Counted from the first letter of the stretch, positions 24,444 through 33,760 are shown. The stretch is 40,534 nucleotides of DNA from Calditrichia bacterium (GCA_023132435.1 JAGLYF010000120.1:1-40534), one strand, 5' to 3'. Notes: generated by a model from the sequence alone, not told the origin. Numbers and translations are program-made.

Positions 24444-25466
24444 ATGAAAAAACTTGAGAAGTGGCTAAAACAGTTTCTTATATTTCTTATCAAAATATTA
24501 TTACCCGGAAAGAATAATAACAAAATTAATGATGATTGGCATAATTTTAAGCGGGTACTTGTCTTTCGGCTTGATAATAGATTTGGTAACTCGATCCTTA
24601 TCCTTTCCCTGGTCCAATCAATAAAAAAAAGTCTTCCCGGTGCTGCAATTGATGTAATGATGACATCTTCTTACATAGCATTATATAAGAACCACCCCGA
24701 TATCAGTAGAATTATACAATATGACCAGAAACATTTATTTAGAAATCCGCTGCGGTTTCTCTTCTTAATAAAAAATTTAAGAAAAAATAATTATGATATT
24801 GTTTTTTCCTCTAGTAATCCCGATGCACTCTCGGTTTCACAAGCGTTATTCTGTCGACTTGTAACTAAAGGTCGTAGTGTGGGATTTGATTGGAAGGATA
24901 GTGCAAAGATATATTCAGTTGTTGTTCGTGGAAATACGACAATTCATTATTCAGCTGCCCAGGTGGATCTGTGGAGGCACTTTGATGCAAAGGCAGAATT
25001 TACTTTCCCCAAACTCTATTTTATTCACAAAAATACCCAGAGACTTGATCAAAATATACTGTTATGGTTAGGTGCAACCGGAAATAAAATATTGAATGAG
25101 GAATTGATCACATTCCTGGTAAAGATATTTGAAGAAATTAATCTAAAATATGTAATTGCTGCCGGCCCTTTCGATGATAAAATAATCGCAAATTATTCAC
25201 CGGGATTAAGAGCTAATATACTGATCCAAAATTTAGATCTTGGCGGGATTGCTTCCTGGTACAGAACGTTTAATATAATATGTATGCCCGATACGGGACC
25301 TATGCATATGGTCGCAGCATTAGACATTCCGCTAATACAAGTATTTGTAAACTCAAATGTAAAACAATACGGATATCGTGGCCCAAATAAGTATATCATT
25401 GACAAAGAAATAAATGCCGATTCACTGAAACAATTTGTCAGAAAACAGCTTGATTCGGCTCCGTAA
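24444..25466 (+). CDS. Glycosyltransferase family 9 (heptosyltransferase-like)
   Basis: 340 residues of GT-B fold type. After a short basic N-terminus come VLVFRLDNRFGNSILILSLVQSIKKSLPGAAIDVM (the N-domain start of ADP-heptose:LPS heptosyltransferases), NNYDIVFSSSNPDALS, and the C-domain donor site ICMPDTGPMHMVAALDIPLIQVF. The family adds heptose or related sugars to lipopolysaccharide core on the cytoplasmic face. Here the usual G-D/E-x-x-x-x-P donor lines are only partly conserved, so the sugar is uncertain. It is followed by the CapA-like gene, which supports an envelope-polysaccharide context. Confidence 0.85.
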   Translation: MKKLEKWLKQFLIFLIKILLPGKNNNKINDDWHNFKRVLVFRLDNRFGNSILILSLVQSIKKSLPGAAIDVMMTSSYIALYKNHPDISRIIQYDQKHLFRNPLRFLFLIKNLRKNNYDIVFSSSNPDALSVSQALFCRLVTKGRSVGFDWKDSAKIYSVVVRGNTTIHYSAAQVDLWRHFDAKAEFTFPKLYFIHKNTQRLDQNILLWLGATGNKILNEELITFLVKIFEEINLKYVIAAGPFDDKIIANYSPGLRANILIQNLDLGGIASWYRTFNIICMPDTGPMHMVAALDIPLIQVFVNSNVKQYGYRGPNKYIIDKEINADSLKQFVRKQLDSAP

Positions 25467-25547
25467 TTGAAGAACTATAACACATCTTTTTCATATAAGC
25501 CGATTTAGAGAATTATAAAGACTTACTAATTTCAATTCTATGTATTG

Positions 25548-25555
25548 AGAGGAGG
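25548..25555 (+). promoter_or_regulatory. Strong Shine-Dalgarno of the CapA-like gene
   Basis: GAGAGGAGG lies about 11 bases before ATG 25567. A strong site argues that the shortened CapA-like frame is still translated. Confidence 0.6.
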
Positions 25556-25566
25556 ATCAATTTTAA

Positions 25567-26508
25567 ATGAATCATTTTAATGTCATTGTTGATCAAAAAG
25601 AGGATCTCAATATTTTATTTGCCGGTGACTTGTGCCCAATGGGTCAAATTGAGCAAGCCTCAACACCATTGAGGGTCAAAAAAAACGGTGTCCGTATTAC
25701 TTTTTTAGCATTTTGTGAAAACGCATTTAATATTGCAAGTGCTGATCAACCTGGCTGTGCTCCAATAAATCAAGAAGAGATAATCAGGTCATTGCAAAAT
25801 GAACAACAACATGCTGATCTAATAATTATCTCACTCCATGCGGGGCCAGAATATTTTCCGCTCCCCACTCCAAGAATAAAATCGTTGTGCAGAAATCTCA
25901 CCAATTATGGTGTATCTGCTATTATTTGCCATCATTCACATATAATTGCCAGCTATGAGGTTTATAATTCTGTTCCTATTTTTTATGGATTGGGGAATTT
26001 TTTATTTGATATAAGTAATTTTAAATCATCTGAACTAAATTATAAAGGAGTAATGGTAAAAATCGGTTTTAATAAAAAGAAGGCCTTAAATTATGAGTTG
26101 AAACCATTTATATTTGATAAAGCGAAGACATCGCTTGTTGATTTAAATAAAACTGAAAACAGTGAATTTATAGCACGAATGCATCAGCTATGTGAAGTCA
26201 CTGAGAACGCGCACTTATTAAACATGATATGGTTGCTCTATTCCTCAGAAAAATATAAATACTATTATGCTCCTAATTTGAGGAGATATAGATCATCTTT
26301 ATTTTTATCCAAAGAAACAAAGAACAAAAAATTGTGGCATTTCAGAAAACATGAATCTCACGTAGAAGTAATTGAGGAGGCTTTGTATCAACTAGTATAT
26401 GGTATGCCTGAGATAGAACCTGAGGCTCGAATTCTCTATGAAAACCTGATGATTTCAGATGTGACTTTCTTGACTAAGATAAAAAGGATCGTGAAATTCT
26501 TCGTTTAA
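25567..26508 (+). CDS. CapA-family metallophosphatase-like protein with internal deletion
   Basis: The start ILFAGDLCPMGQIEQ is the first motif of CapA/PgsA-type calcineurin-like proteins of capsule polymer export. The text then jumps directly to ASTPLRVKKNGVRITFLAFCENAFN, which in normal family members comes about 90-110 residues later. The intervening NLE and ANNHxxD metal-site motifs are missing, while the later SLHAGPEYFPLPTP and CHHSHIIASYEV motifs remain, as does GLGNFLFD. The frame is intact over 313 residues and has a strong Shine-Dalgarno. I read this as an in-frame internal deletion that probably abolishes metal-dependent catalysis. The tail (about 190-313) is AT-rich and unassigned. 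Confidence 0.78.
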   Translation: MNHFNVIVDQKEDLNILFAGDLCPMGQIEQASTPLRVKKNGVRITFLAFCENAFNIASADQPGCAPINQEEIIRSLQNEQQHADLIIISLHAGPEYFPLPTPRIKSLCRNLTNYGVSAIICHHSHIIASYEVYNSVPIFYGLGNFLFDISNFKSSELNYKGVMVKIGFNKKKALNYELKPFIFDKAKTSLVDLNKTENSEFIARMHQLCEVTENAHLLNMIWLLYSSEKYKYYYAPNLRRYRSSLFLSKETKNKKLWHFRKHESHVEVIEEALYQLVYGMPEIEPEARILYENLMISDVTFLTKIKRIVKFFV

Positions 26509-26553
26509 AAGATTCTTGACGGATAAATCATGTAAAATAGAGGTAACCAGTAG

Positions 26554-27510
26554 TTGTCAAAAATTATTGATGAATTAACTAAAGGTATTCTTGAAGGCAA
26601 TAGAAATGCTATTGCCCGTGCAATGACAACCATTGAAAATGAGGAAGATGGTTATGTGCGCCTGCTCTCAAATATCTATGAACGCATAGGCAGAGCCTAC
26701 CGTATTGGTATAACCGGTCCCCCGGGATCCGGCAAAAGTACTCTGACTAATCACCTAACCAAAATATTAAGAAAAGAAGGATTTAAAGTCGGGATCATAG
26801 CCGTCGATCCGACCAGCCCTTTTACCGGTGGTGCGATTCTCGGTGATCGCATACGAATGCATGATCTGGCCTTGGATAAAGGTGTGTATATTCGTAGCAT
26901 GGCCACCCGGGGGAGTTCAGGGGGATTGGCACGTCAGGCAACTGAATTGGCGGATGTGCTTGATGCAGCAGGATATGACTATGTGATCTATGAGACCGTG
27001 GGAGTTGGGCAGGTAGAACTCGATATTGCTGAAGCTGCAGATACGACCATCGTTTTATTAGTACCGGAAAGCGGAGATATTATCCAGAGTTTGAAATCTG
27101 GACTGATGGAAATTGCCGATATTTTTGTCTTAAATAAATCAGACCGGCCCGGAGCAGAGCGTATGCAGAAAGATTTAGAATACGCATTACATTTACGTGA
27201 ATCAGATCATGACTGGCATCCAAAAGTATATCAAACAGTTGCTAATCAGGGAAAAGGTACGGAAGAACTTTGGACAGAAATGAAGAATCACCGGTCTTAT
27301 TTAGATTCGGAAAACCATTTAGTGAATAAAAGAGACAGACGGCTTAAAAATCGGATCGAGACGGTTATAAGACAAAGAATTGAATTTCATTTCTGGGATG
27401 ACAAAAGAAAAAAAATATTAAAAAATTATCTCGAAAGTGAAAAAGAAAAACTATCACCTTATCTGTTAGCTGAAAAAATGCTGGAGAAGTTGTTAAAAAC
27501 CTTTAAATAA
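26554..27510 (+). CDS. meaB: MeaB/ArgK-type G3E GTPase, chaperone of B12-dependent acyl-CoA mutase
   Basis: MeaB loads and protects the cobalamin cofactor of acyl-CoA mutases, with GTP hydrolysis as gate. The pattern is complete: N-terminal helices, Walker A IGITGPPGSGKST (about 51-62), AVDPTSPFTGGAILGDRIRM, FIRSMATRGSSGGLA-like YIRSMATRGSSGGLARQ, ETVGVGQVELDIAEAADTT, and NKSD (about 194-197). The 318 residues are a normal length, with the C-terminal dimerisation arm present. Start is TTG 26554 with AGAGGT upstream. It sits 74 bases before the mutase large subunit, the standard arrangement. Confidence 0.95.
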   Translation: MSKIIDELTKGILEGNRNAIARAMTTIENEEDGYVRLLSNIYERIGRAYRIGITGPPGSGKSTLTNHLTKILRKEGFKVGIIAVDPTSPFTGGAILGDRIRMHDLALDKGVYIRSMATRGSSGGLARQATELADVLDAAGYDYVIYETVGVGQVELDIAEAADTTIVLLVPESGDIIQSLKSGLMEIADIFVLNKSDRPGAERMQKDLEYALHLRESDHDWHPKVYQTVANQGKGTEELWTEMKNHRSYLDSENHLVNKRDRRLKNRIETVIRQRIEFHFWDDKRKKILKNYLESEKEKLSPYLLAEKMLEKLLKTFK

Positions 27511-27584
27511 TTACTGGCAGGAAGTAAAAGGTAAGGGTGTGTCTGCTCTGAATAGTGGCTACATTTTTTAAACTGGAGGCGTTA

Positions 27585-29249
27585 ATGTCAAAAAATATAG
27601 ATAAAATTTCTTCCAGGGGAAAAACCTGGTTGAAACAAACTGAGGAATCTTCGAAAAACCGTGACATTAAGTTTATTACTGCATCGAGTGAACCGGTAGA
27701 GTTACTTGCTACTCCGGATATGCTTACGGATTTTGATTATGAAAGAGATCTGGGATATCCGGGCGAATATCCCTATACGCGTGGCGTCCATAGCAACATG
27801 TATCGGGGAAAATTATGGACTATGAGACAATTCGCCGGTTTCGGAACACCTGAAGATTCAAATAAACGCTATCATTATTTATTAAAGAAAGGTCAAAACG
27901 GTCTTTCGATTGCTTTTGATCTCCCCACTCTGATGGGCCTTGATGCAGACGATTCATTTAGCGAAGGCGAAGTAGGTCTATGCGGTGTCTCTGTCAGTTC
28001 TCTCAAAGATATGGAGATTTTGCTCGATAAAATTCCTCTGGATAAGGTTTCTACATCGATGACGATTAATTCACCGGCAGCGATTCTTTTTGCATTTTAT
28101 ATTGCAGTTGCCGAGAAGCAGGGAGTTGATCCGGGCAAACTTCGAGGTACAATTCAGAATGATATCTTAAAAGAATATATCGCTCAGAAAGAATATATTT
28201 TCCCACCGGAACCGTCAATGAGTATTATTGTGGACACAATTGAATATTGTACAGAACATCTTCCTCAATGGAATACGATCAGTATAAGTGGCTATCACAT
28301 CCGCGAGGCGGGGGCGACTGCGGCGCAGGAACTTGCTTTTACTCTTGCTGATGGTTTTGCTTATGTCGAAGCCGCAATGGCTCGTGGCCTGAATATTGAT
28401 GATTTTGCTCCAAGATTGTCACTTTTTTTTAATGCTCATAATGATTTTTTTGAAGAGATTGCCAAGTATCGTGCTGCCCGGCGTATCTGGGCAAAACATC
28501 TGAAAGAAAAATACGAAGCGAAAGACGAAAGATCTCTTCTTATGCGATTTCACACTCAGACTGCCGGTTGTACTTTAACCGCTCAACAACCCGAAAATAA
28601 TATTTCCCGGGTGGCCTACCAGGCTCTGGCCGCAGTACTGGGTGGAACACAATCTCTGCATACAAACTCGATGGATGAGACGCTCGCTTTGCCATCGGAA
28701 AAAGCGGTTAAGATTGCTTTGCGTACTCAACAGGTTCTTGCTTATGAAACGGGTGTTCCTAATACAATTGATCCTCTGGCAGGCAGCTATTTTGTTGAAG
28801 ATCTTACTAATAAAATGGAGCAACAGGCCGAAGATTACTTCCGTAAAATTGATGATATGGGAGGGGTAATTCCTGCCATTGAGAATGGATTTTTTCAGAG
28901 TGAAATAGCCCGGGCAGCCTACCAGTATCAGAGGGAGATTGAGGATAAAGATAGAATTATTGTTGGTACAAACGATTTTATAGAAGAAGATGAAAAAATA
29001 GAGATTCCGTTATTGGAAATTAAAAAGGAAGTAGAAGAGAAGCAGATAGAGAGATTAAAAGAATTAAAGCAAACAAGGGATGATAAAAAGGTGTCCAATG
29101 CTCTAAAACAACTGGAAGAAGCTGCCGCACAAGGAAAAAATCTAATGCCGGAATTCATAAACTGTGCGAAAATGTATGCAACTCTCGGTGAGATGATCAA
29201 TGTACTGAAACAGAAATACGGTGAATATGTTGAGCCGGCGGAGTTTTAA
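27585..29249 (+). CDS. B12-dependent acyl-CoA mutase large subunit (MCM/ICM family, ICM-type substrate residues)
   Basis: The start is placed at ATG 27585 (MSKNIDKIS) because GGAGG (27575-27579) is just upstream; the track's GTG 27555 lacks one. The 554-residue TIM-barrel chain has [51 protein letters not shown], and [13 protein letters not shown]. It lacks the C-terminal B12 domain, which is encoded separately 185 bases downstream. Two residues decide substrate in studied enzymes: Tyr89 and Arg207 of Propionibacterium methylmalonyl-CoA mutase correspond to Phe and Gln in isobutyryl-CoA mutase. Here they are Phe83 (MRQFAGFG) and Gln201 ([11 protein letters not shown]). Short split subunits also fit ICM. 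Nearby meaB fits either, while the carboxyltransferase downstream fits methylmalonyl metabolism. It will usually be annotated methylmalonyl-CoA mutase; I leave the symbol open. Confidence 0.93.
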   Translation: MSKNIDKISSRGKTWLKQTEESSKNRDIKFITASSEPVELLATPDMLTDFDYERDLGYPGEYPYTRGVHSNMYRGKLWTMRQFAGFGTPEDSNKRYHYLLKKGQNGLSIAFDLPTLMGLDADDSFSEGEVGLCGVSVSSLKDMEILLDKIPLDKVSTSMTINSPAAILFAFYIAVAEKQGVDPGKLRGTIQNDILKEYIAQKEYIFPPEPSMSIIVDTIEYCTEHLPQWNTISISGYHIREAGATAAQELAFTLADGFAYVEAAMARGLNIDDFAPRLSLFFNAHNDFFEEIAKYRAARRIWAKHLKEKYEAKDERSLLMRFHTQTAGCTLTAQQPENNISRVAYQALAAVLGGTQSLHTNSMDETLALPSEKAVKIALRTQQVLAYETGVPNTIDPLAGSYFVEDLTNKMEQQAEDYFRKIDDMGGVIPAIENGFFQSEIARAAYQYQREIEDKDRIIVGTNDFIEEDEKIEIPLLEIKKEVEEKQIERLKELKQTRDDKKVSNALKQLEEAAAQGKNLMPEFINCAKMYATLGEMINVLKQKYGEYVEPAEF

Positions 29250-29434
29250 TAGACAAATGATGAATTACCCACCCCATCCCCCGAGTACTCGGGGTCGACA
29301 CCCCTCCCTGCAAGCTTGCAGGGAGGGGCCGGGGGAGGGTAAGCACCTTGGCGAGGGATAATTAACAAAAATAAATTTAATATTATTAACAAAACTGATA
29401 TTTAAATAGTTTTTCGAAATCTTGAGGTGAACGA
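29250..29434. repeat. Palindrome-rich repeat between the mutase subunit genes
   Basis: Within this 185-bp gap, ttaccc/gggtaa outer arms (29266-29342) enclose two perfect palindromes. One is CCCCGAGTACTCGGGG (29279-29294); the other is a 28-bp one from 29301 to 29328, centred on AAGCTT. The same CCCCGAGTACTCGGGG core occurs in the 20658-20946 element. The flanking 29343-29434 is plain AT-rich sequence. Confidence 0.7.
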
Positions 29435-29833
29435 ATGGCACGTAAATTGCGCGTATTAATTGCTAAACCAGGTCTAGATGGTCATGATCGGGGTGCAAAA
29501 GTAGTAGCTGCAGCGATGCGAGATGCCGGATTTGAAGTCATATATGCTGGCTTGAGACAGACCCCGGAAATGATCGTAGAAACAGCGATACAAGAAGATG
29601 TTGATGTAATTGCCCTGAGTATCCTGTCCGGTGCCCATATGACCATTTTCCCAAAGGTATTGGATCTTATGAAAGAAAATGGCATAAATGATAAACTACT
29701 AACCGGAGGAGGAATAATTTCGGAAGAGGATGTTGAAAAATTACAAAAGATGGGTGTAGGTAAACTATTTGGCCCTGGAGCTTCGACACGTGATGCGGTC
29801 CAATATGTTAAAGAGTGGGCTGATGAAAAATAG
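29435..29833 (+). CDS. Acyl-CoA mutase small subunit, cobalamin-binding
   Basis: A stand-alone B12-binding domain of 132 residues: [20 protein letters not shown] carries the DxHxxG motif, with His17 as the predicted lower axial cobalt ligand, followed by LSILSGAHM (SxL) and [13 protein letters not shown] (GG). It should pair with the large subunit encoded upstream to form a split mutase of the isobutyryl-CoA mutase or archaeal MCM layout. GAGGTG precedes the ATG. The last 11 bases overlap the radC start. Confidence 0.95.
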   Translation: MARKLRVLIAKPGLDGHDRGAKVVAAAMRDAGFEVIYAGLRQTPEMIVETAIQEDVDVIALSILSGAHMTIFPKVLDLMKENGINDKLLTGGGIISEEDVEKLQKMGVGKLFGPGASTRDAVQYVKEWADEK

Positions 29834-30515
29834 TGGTAAATCAATAACCAGGTGGCCGGAAGGGGAACGTCCCAGGGAAAAATTAGCTTTAATTGGGGCG
29901 GAAAATCTCAGTTCTGCTGAATTGATAGCGCTTCTTCTTTCCAGCGGTACGCACAATCTGAATGCAGTAGATATTGGAAAAGAATTAATTAAAAAGTTTG
30001 ATACGCTTGAAAATCTATCCCAGGCTTCATTGGAAGAATTACAGGAAATGGAAGGGATTGGACCAGCTAAGGCAATTACTCTGCAGGCTGCTTTTCAGCT
30101 TTCCCGAAACATGCAGAAAGAAAAGGCAGAGAATCAAATAATGTATTGTAAAAATCCTGCAGATGTTGCCAAAATTTTTATACCCAAACTGGGACATCTG
30201 AAACAGGAAATATTTTCAATAGCTTTGCTGGATTCGGCGGGTAAATTTTTGCGTGATCGTGAAATAACCAGAGGAATAATTAATGCCTCGTTGATTCATC
30301 CCAGAGAGGTTTTTCGTGTGGCTATCAAAGAAGCGGCAACATCTGTTATTCTGGTTCATAACCATCCTTCCGGACAGCTAAGTCCGAGTAATGAAGATTT
30401 ATCAATCACCAGGCAACTGGTTGCTGCCGGTGAAACGATCGGAATTCCGGTTCATGACCATCTTATAATTGCCGGCAATAAATATCTTAGTTTAAAAGAA
30501 GCGGGTCATATGTAA
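29823..30515 (+). CDS. radC: RadC/JAB-domain protein
   Basis: The start is ATG 29823 ([20 protein letters not shown]), the family's usual N-terminus; the track's 29769 start would lie deep inside the mutase small-subunit gene. Helix-hairpin-helix region ([21 protein letters not shown], about 60-90) and a C-terminal JAB/MPN metalloprotease-like domain with VHNHPSG and, after ten residues, Asp in SPSNEDL. RadC was long linked to DNA repair, but its role is unresolved. It overlaps the mutase gene by 11 bases, an odd pairing for a metabolic operon, and the repeats after it probably end the unit. Confidence 0.93.
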   Translation: MKNSGKSITRWPEGERPREKLALIGAENLSSAELIALLLSSGTHNLNAVDIGKELIKKFDTLENLSQASLEELQEMEGIGPAKAITLQAAFQLSRNMQKEKAENQIMYCKNPADVAKIFIPKLGHLKQEIFSIALLDSAGKFLRDREITRGIINASLIHPREVFRVAIKEAATSVILVHNHPSGQLSPSNEDLSITRQLVAAGETIGIPVHDHLIIAGNKYLSLKEAGHM

Positions 30516-30553
30516 CTCGGTGCTCGGTGCTTGATCTGGATACATGATGAGTG

Positions 30554-30668
30554 ATTGACACCTTGCTTTAGCAAGGTGGTAAACTGATGTTACTAATTAT
30601 AAGCCGTTTAAACGGCTTCCGAAATTAGGGATAGTTCCATACTCACCTTGATAAATCAAGGTGTCAAT
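30554..30668. mobile_element. 115-bp MITE-like element made of three hairpins
   Basis: The termini ATTGACACCTTG (30554-30565) and CAAGGTGTCAAT (30657-30668) are exact inverses. Each terminus is also half of its own hairpin: CACCTTGC/GCAAGGTG (30559-30578) and CACCTTGAT/ATCAAGGTG (30644-30663). The centre is a perfect 18-bp palindrome AAGCCGTTTAAACGGCTT (30601-30618). There is no coding capacity. The rest of the 30516-30783 gap shows only short ctcggtgctcggtgc and ctcagtgatctcagtgg duplications. Confidence 0.65.
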
Positions 30669-30783
30669 AAAGATATCGATACTACATCCAAGGCCGAGAA
30701 GCGAGATGCGAGCGACGAGTAGTTAGTTCTTCTCAGTGATCTCAGTGGTTAGGATATTATTAATTTGACTATAGGGAAAAAAT

Positions 30784-32334
30784 ATGAATCGTAAAGAACA
30801 ATTTGCTCATTTGGAGAAGCTGGAACAGGAAAGTCTGCAGGGAGGTGGGGAGAAAAGAATAAAGGCCCAGCATGACAAAGGAAAATTAACAGCACGTGAA
30901 CGCATCAACCTGTTACTTGATGAAGGATCATTTGTAGAAATCGACCGTTTTGTCACTCATCGCTCACACGAATTCGGATTAGATAAGCAACGGATATTAG
31001 GTGATGGTGTAATTACAGGATATGGATTTATTGACGGACGGAAGGTATTTGTATTTAGTCAGGATTTTACTGTTTTTGGCGGTAGTCTTTCAGAAAGTTT
31101 TGCTGAAAAAATTTGCAAGATTATGGATATGGCAATGAAAGTTGGTGTTCCGGTTATAGGCCTTAATGATTCAGGAGGGGCTCGCATCCAGGAAGGTGTG
31201 ATCAGTCTTGGAGGATATGCTGATATCTTTCTAAGAAATACACTTGCTTCCGGTGTAATTCCACAGATCTCCTGCATTATGGGGCCCTGTGCTGGTGGTG
31301 CGGTCTATTCTCCGGCAATTACGGATTTCATACTGATGGTAGATAAAACGAGTTACATGTTCGTCACCGGTCCTAATGTTGTAAAAACAGTAACGCACGA
31401 AAATGTAGATTCCGAAGCACTTGGTGGGGCAAAGTCACACGCATCAAAAAGTGGCGTCGCGCATTTTGTTTGTAAAAATGAATTGGATGGTATACAAAAA
31501 ATAAAAAAACTTCTGGGATATATTCCCTCCAATAATTTAGATGATCCCCTAAGAATTAAAAATGAGGATCCTCCTGAACGGGCAGAAGAAAAGTTAGATG
31601 ATGTTATTCCGGAAGATTCAAGTCAACCATATGATATGAAAGAGATCATCCATTTAATTATGGATGAAGAGGAGTTTTTTGAGGTTCAGGAATCATTTGC
31701 CGGAAACATTCTAATTGGTTTCGCCCGTTTGAATGGTTTATCTGTTGGGATAATTGCCAACCAGCCATCGGTTCTTGCCGGAGTTCTGGATATAAATGCA
31801 TCGATTAAAGCCGCACGCTTTATCCGGTTTTGTGATGCTTTCAATATTCCGTTGATCACTTTTGTGGATGTGCCGGGATTTTTACCGGGAACTGAACAGG
31901 AGTGGGGAGGAATAATTAAACATGGTGCAAAATTGCTGTATGCCTATTGCGAAGCGACCGTGCCAAAGATTACTATTATCACCAGAAAAGCGTATGGTGG
32001 TGCCTACGATGTCATGAGTTCAAAACACATAAGAGGTGATATCAATCTGGCCTGGCCGACGGCAGAAATTGCAGTAATGGGACCCAAAGGAGCAGCTGAA
32101 ATTATATTTCGTAAGGAATTAAGTAAAAGTAAGAATCCAGAGAGCATGCTCGCGGAAAAGGAAAAATTATATCGGGAAAAATTTGCCAATCCATATCTGG
32201 CCGCTGAACGTGGTTATATTGACGAGGTGATACGCCCAAAGGAAACACGGCTTCGTCTTATTCAATCAATGCAGATATTGGAAAACAAGGTTGATGAAAA
32301 TCCACGAAAAAAACATGGGAACATCCCCTTATAA
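30784..32334 (+). CDS. Biotin-dependent acyl-CoA carboxyltransferase (propionyl-CoA carboxylase beta / methylmalonyl-CoA decarboxylase alpha)
   Basis: 516 residues with the two crotonase-like halves of the carboxyltransferase family: [20 protein letters not shown] near the N-terminus, [11 protein letters not shown], the first oxyanion-hole line [13 protein letters not shown] (GxCAGGxxYxPA), [12 protein letters not shown], then [33 protein letters not shown], and the second oxyanion line [13 protein letters not shown]. It moves a carboxyl between carboxybiotin and propionyl- or another acyl-CoA. Together with meaB and the mutase this fits a propionyl-CoA to succinyl-CoA route or its reverse. 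No biotin carboxylase, biotin carrier or epimerase gene is in the window, so the direction (carboxylase or Na+-pump decarboxylase) is open and the symbol is left blank. Confidence 0.93.
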   Translation: MNRKEQFAHLEKLEQESLQGGGEKRIKAQHDKGKLTARERINLLLDEGSFVEIDRFVTHRSHEFGLDKQRILGDGVITGYGFIDGRKVFVFSQDFTVFGGSLSESFAEKICKIMDMAMKVGVPVIGLNDSGGARIQEGVISLGGYADIFLRNTLASGVIPQISCIMGPCAGGAVYSPAITDFILMVDKTSYMFVTGPNVVKTVTHENVDSEALGGAKSHASKSGVAHFVCKNELDGIQKIKKLLGYIPSNNLDDPLRIKNEDPPERAEEKLDDVIPEDSSQPYDMKEIIHLIMDEEEFFEVQESFAGNILIGFARLNGLSVGIIANQPSVLAGVLDINASIKAARFIRFCDAFNIPLITFVDVPGFLPGTEQEWGGIIKHGAKLLYAYCEATVPKITIITRKAYGGAYDVMSSKHIRGDINLAWPTAEIAVMGPKGAAEIIFRKELSKSKNPESMLAEKEKLYREKFANPYLAAERGYIDEVIRPKETRLRLIQSMQILENKVDENPRKKHGNIPL

Positions 32335-32390
32335 ATTTAGCCATTTTAAATATTTTAATCTTGAATGAACAGGATGGCATAGGGATATAA

Positions 32391-33272
32391 GTGAACAATA
32401 AATTAACTGAAATGAAAATTCCGCGACCGGCTGACCTCGTAACTATTGGTTATCAAATATTTATAATAATAGCTATTTGTTTTCACTTTTTTGCTGTACC
32501 CAATCCCGGATTCCTGTTATTATATCATCTGGTGATAATCGCGTTTTTACTCTGGCTTCCCTATGCAAAAACAAATAAAGTGATCAGGTGGTTAAGAACA
32601 TTTAATCCGTTAATTATTATCCCAACAAATTTTGATGAACTCCATTATCTTGTTCATAATTTAAATCCCGTTGATTTTGATGAATTGCTTATTAGAATCG
32701 ATTATGCGATTTTTGGTGTACATCCCACAATCTGGCTGGAACAATTTTCTAATCCAATTTTGGTCGAGTATCTTCAAATTGTCTACGCTACATTTTACTT
32801 TTTGCCTGTCATACTAGTTGTGATATTGTGTAGAAGGAAAGAACAGGAAAATGTTAATTTTTTTGTCTATATTATCGTACTAGGTTTTTACATATCTTAT
32901 GCGACTTATTTTCTTGTACCTGCGATAGGGCCCCGTTTTACCCTGGATCATCTGCAAATAAATCCTGTTACCGGTTTATGGGCTACCCAGTCTATCATAG
33001 ATACCCTCAATTTTCTGGAAAGTATTCAACGAGATGCCTTTCCAAGTGGTCATACGGAAATGACCATACTAACTATGATTTTTGCCTGGAAGTTCTCAAG
33101 GAAGTATTTCTGGGTCCTCTCGATTATTGGAACCAGTTTAATCTTCTCAACTGTATTTTTACGTTATCATTATGTTATCGATGTGATTGCTGGCGCCTTA
33201 CTGGCCTATATTGTGTATTTAATCTCGGAACCCCTATATCAAAGATTAAAAAGCCTTTCGAACAAAGCCTGA
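32391..33272 (+). CDS. PAP2-superfamily membrane phosphatase/phosphotransferase
   Basis: An integral membrane protein of 293 residues with about six helices. The PAP2 signature is seen as YFLVPAIGPRFTLD (position of the first motif), AFPSGHTEM (second motif with His) and FLRYHYVIDVIAG (third motif with His and Asp). The arrangement resembles the Aur1/inositolphosphotransferase side of the family rather than undecaprenyl-diphosphate phosphatases. Likely substrates are membrane lipid phosphates. The start is GTG 32391 with AGGGAT upstream. It follows the carboxyltransferase by 56 bases and may share its transcript. Confidence 0.87.
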   Translation: MNNKLTEMKIPRPADLVTIGYQIFIIIAICFHFFAVPNPGFLLLYHLVIIAFLLWLPYAKTNKVIRWLRTFNPLIIIPTNFDELHYLVHNLNPVDFDELLIRIDYAIFGVHPTIWLEQFSNPILVEYLQIVYATFYFLPVILVVILCRRKEQENVNFFVYIIVLGFYISYATYFLVPAIGPRFTLDHLQINPVTGLWATQSIIDTLNFLESIQRDAFPSGHTEMTILTMIFAWKFSRKYFWVLSIIGTSLIFSTVFLRYHYVIDVIAGALLAYIVYLISEPLYQRLKSLSNKA

Positions 33273-33471
33273 TTTTAAATTTTAATACTAAAGCTGTTTT
33301 ACAGAAATTTCTACGTATTTAATTTTATTTCTCCATCATTCCTAATATTTAAAAAATTCTAAACAATATTCCTAAATCTAAGAAGATAAAGCATTGATTT
33401 TGTTTCGATAAACTTACTCATTCTATTATTTTTTATGAATTTGCGGAAGCATTCACAAGTTCGTTATATAA

Positions 33472-33487
33472 TGGCATTTAAATTGCA
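33472..33487 (+). promoter_or_regulatory. Sigma-54 (-24/-12) promoter
   Basis: TGGCATTTAAATTGCA matches the sigma-54 consensus TGGCAC-N5-TTGCW except at the sixth base. The invariant GG (33473-33474) and GC (33485-33486) are separated by exactly 10 bases. Transcription would start near 33498, about 37 bases before the GTG of the small HTH gene. It is the best such site I found by eye in the intergenic regions. Confidence 0.72.
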
Positions 33488-33534
33488 GTTAAATGAATGA
33501 GGGATACTATACTAAACGGATGAGGTAAAAAGAA

Positions 33535-33732
33535 GTGGAAGAAAAAAAATACCAACTTTTGACCCTTAAGGAAGCGGCAGAATACCTGCGAATGCATAAA
33601 GGAAGTCTTTACCGTCTGTTGGAAAACGAGAAAACAGATATTCCGGCCATTAAACTTGGTGGAAAATGGCTCTTTAATCTTGAAAGTTTAAACAAGTATC
33701 TGAAAGAGAAAGAAATGCAACATCAAAGTTAA
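33535..33732 (+). CDS. Small excisionase-like / MerR-type HTH protein
   Basis: A 65-residue single-domain DNA-binding protein: LLTLKEAAEYLRMHKGSLYRLLEN forms the winged HTH seen in excisionase-family proteins, followed by IPAIKLGGKWLFNLESLNKYL. The start is GTG 33535 with GAGGT about 9 bases before. It has its own sigma-54 promoter candidate and its own terminator, so it is probably a single-gene unit. There is no integrase, phage gene or restriction system nearby, so a chromosomal regulator is likelier than a true excisionase. Confidence 0.85.
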   Translation: MEEKKYQLLTLKEAAEYLRMHKGSLYRLLENEKTDIPAIKLGGKWLFNLESLNKYLKEKEMQHQS

Positions 33733-33760
33733 AGTTTAATTTTATCTTTGAAAATTATTT

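Noticed and set aside
29482-29844. 120-residue minus-strand ORF opposite the mutase small subunit
   Set aside because: Shadow ORF of a gene with an intact B12-binding motif.
33535-33732. Excisionase of a prophage or integrative element
   Set aside because: No integrase, att-like duplication or phage gene nearby; the surrounding genes are housekeeping.
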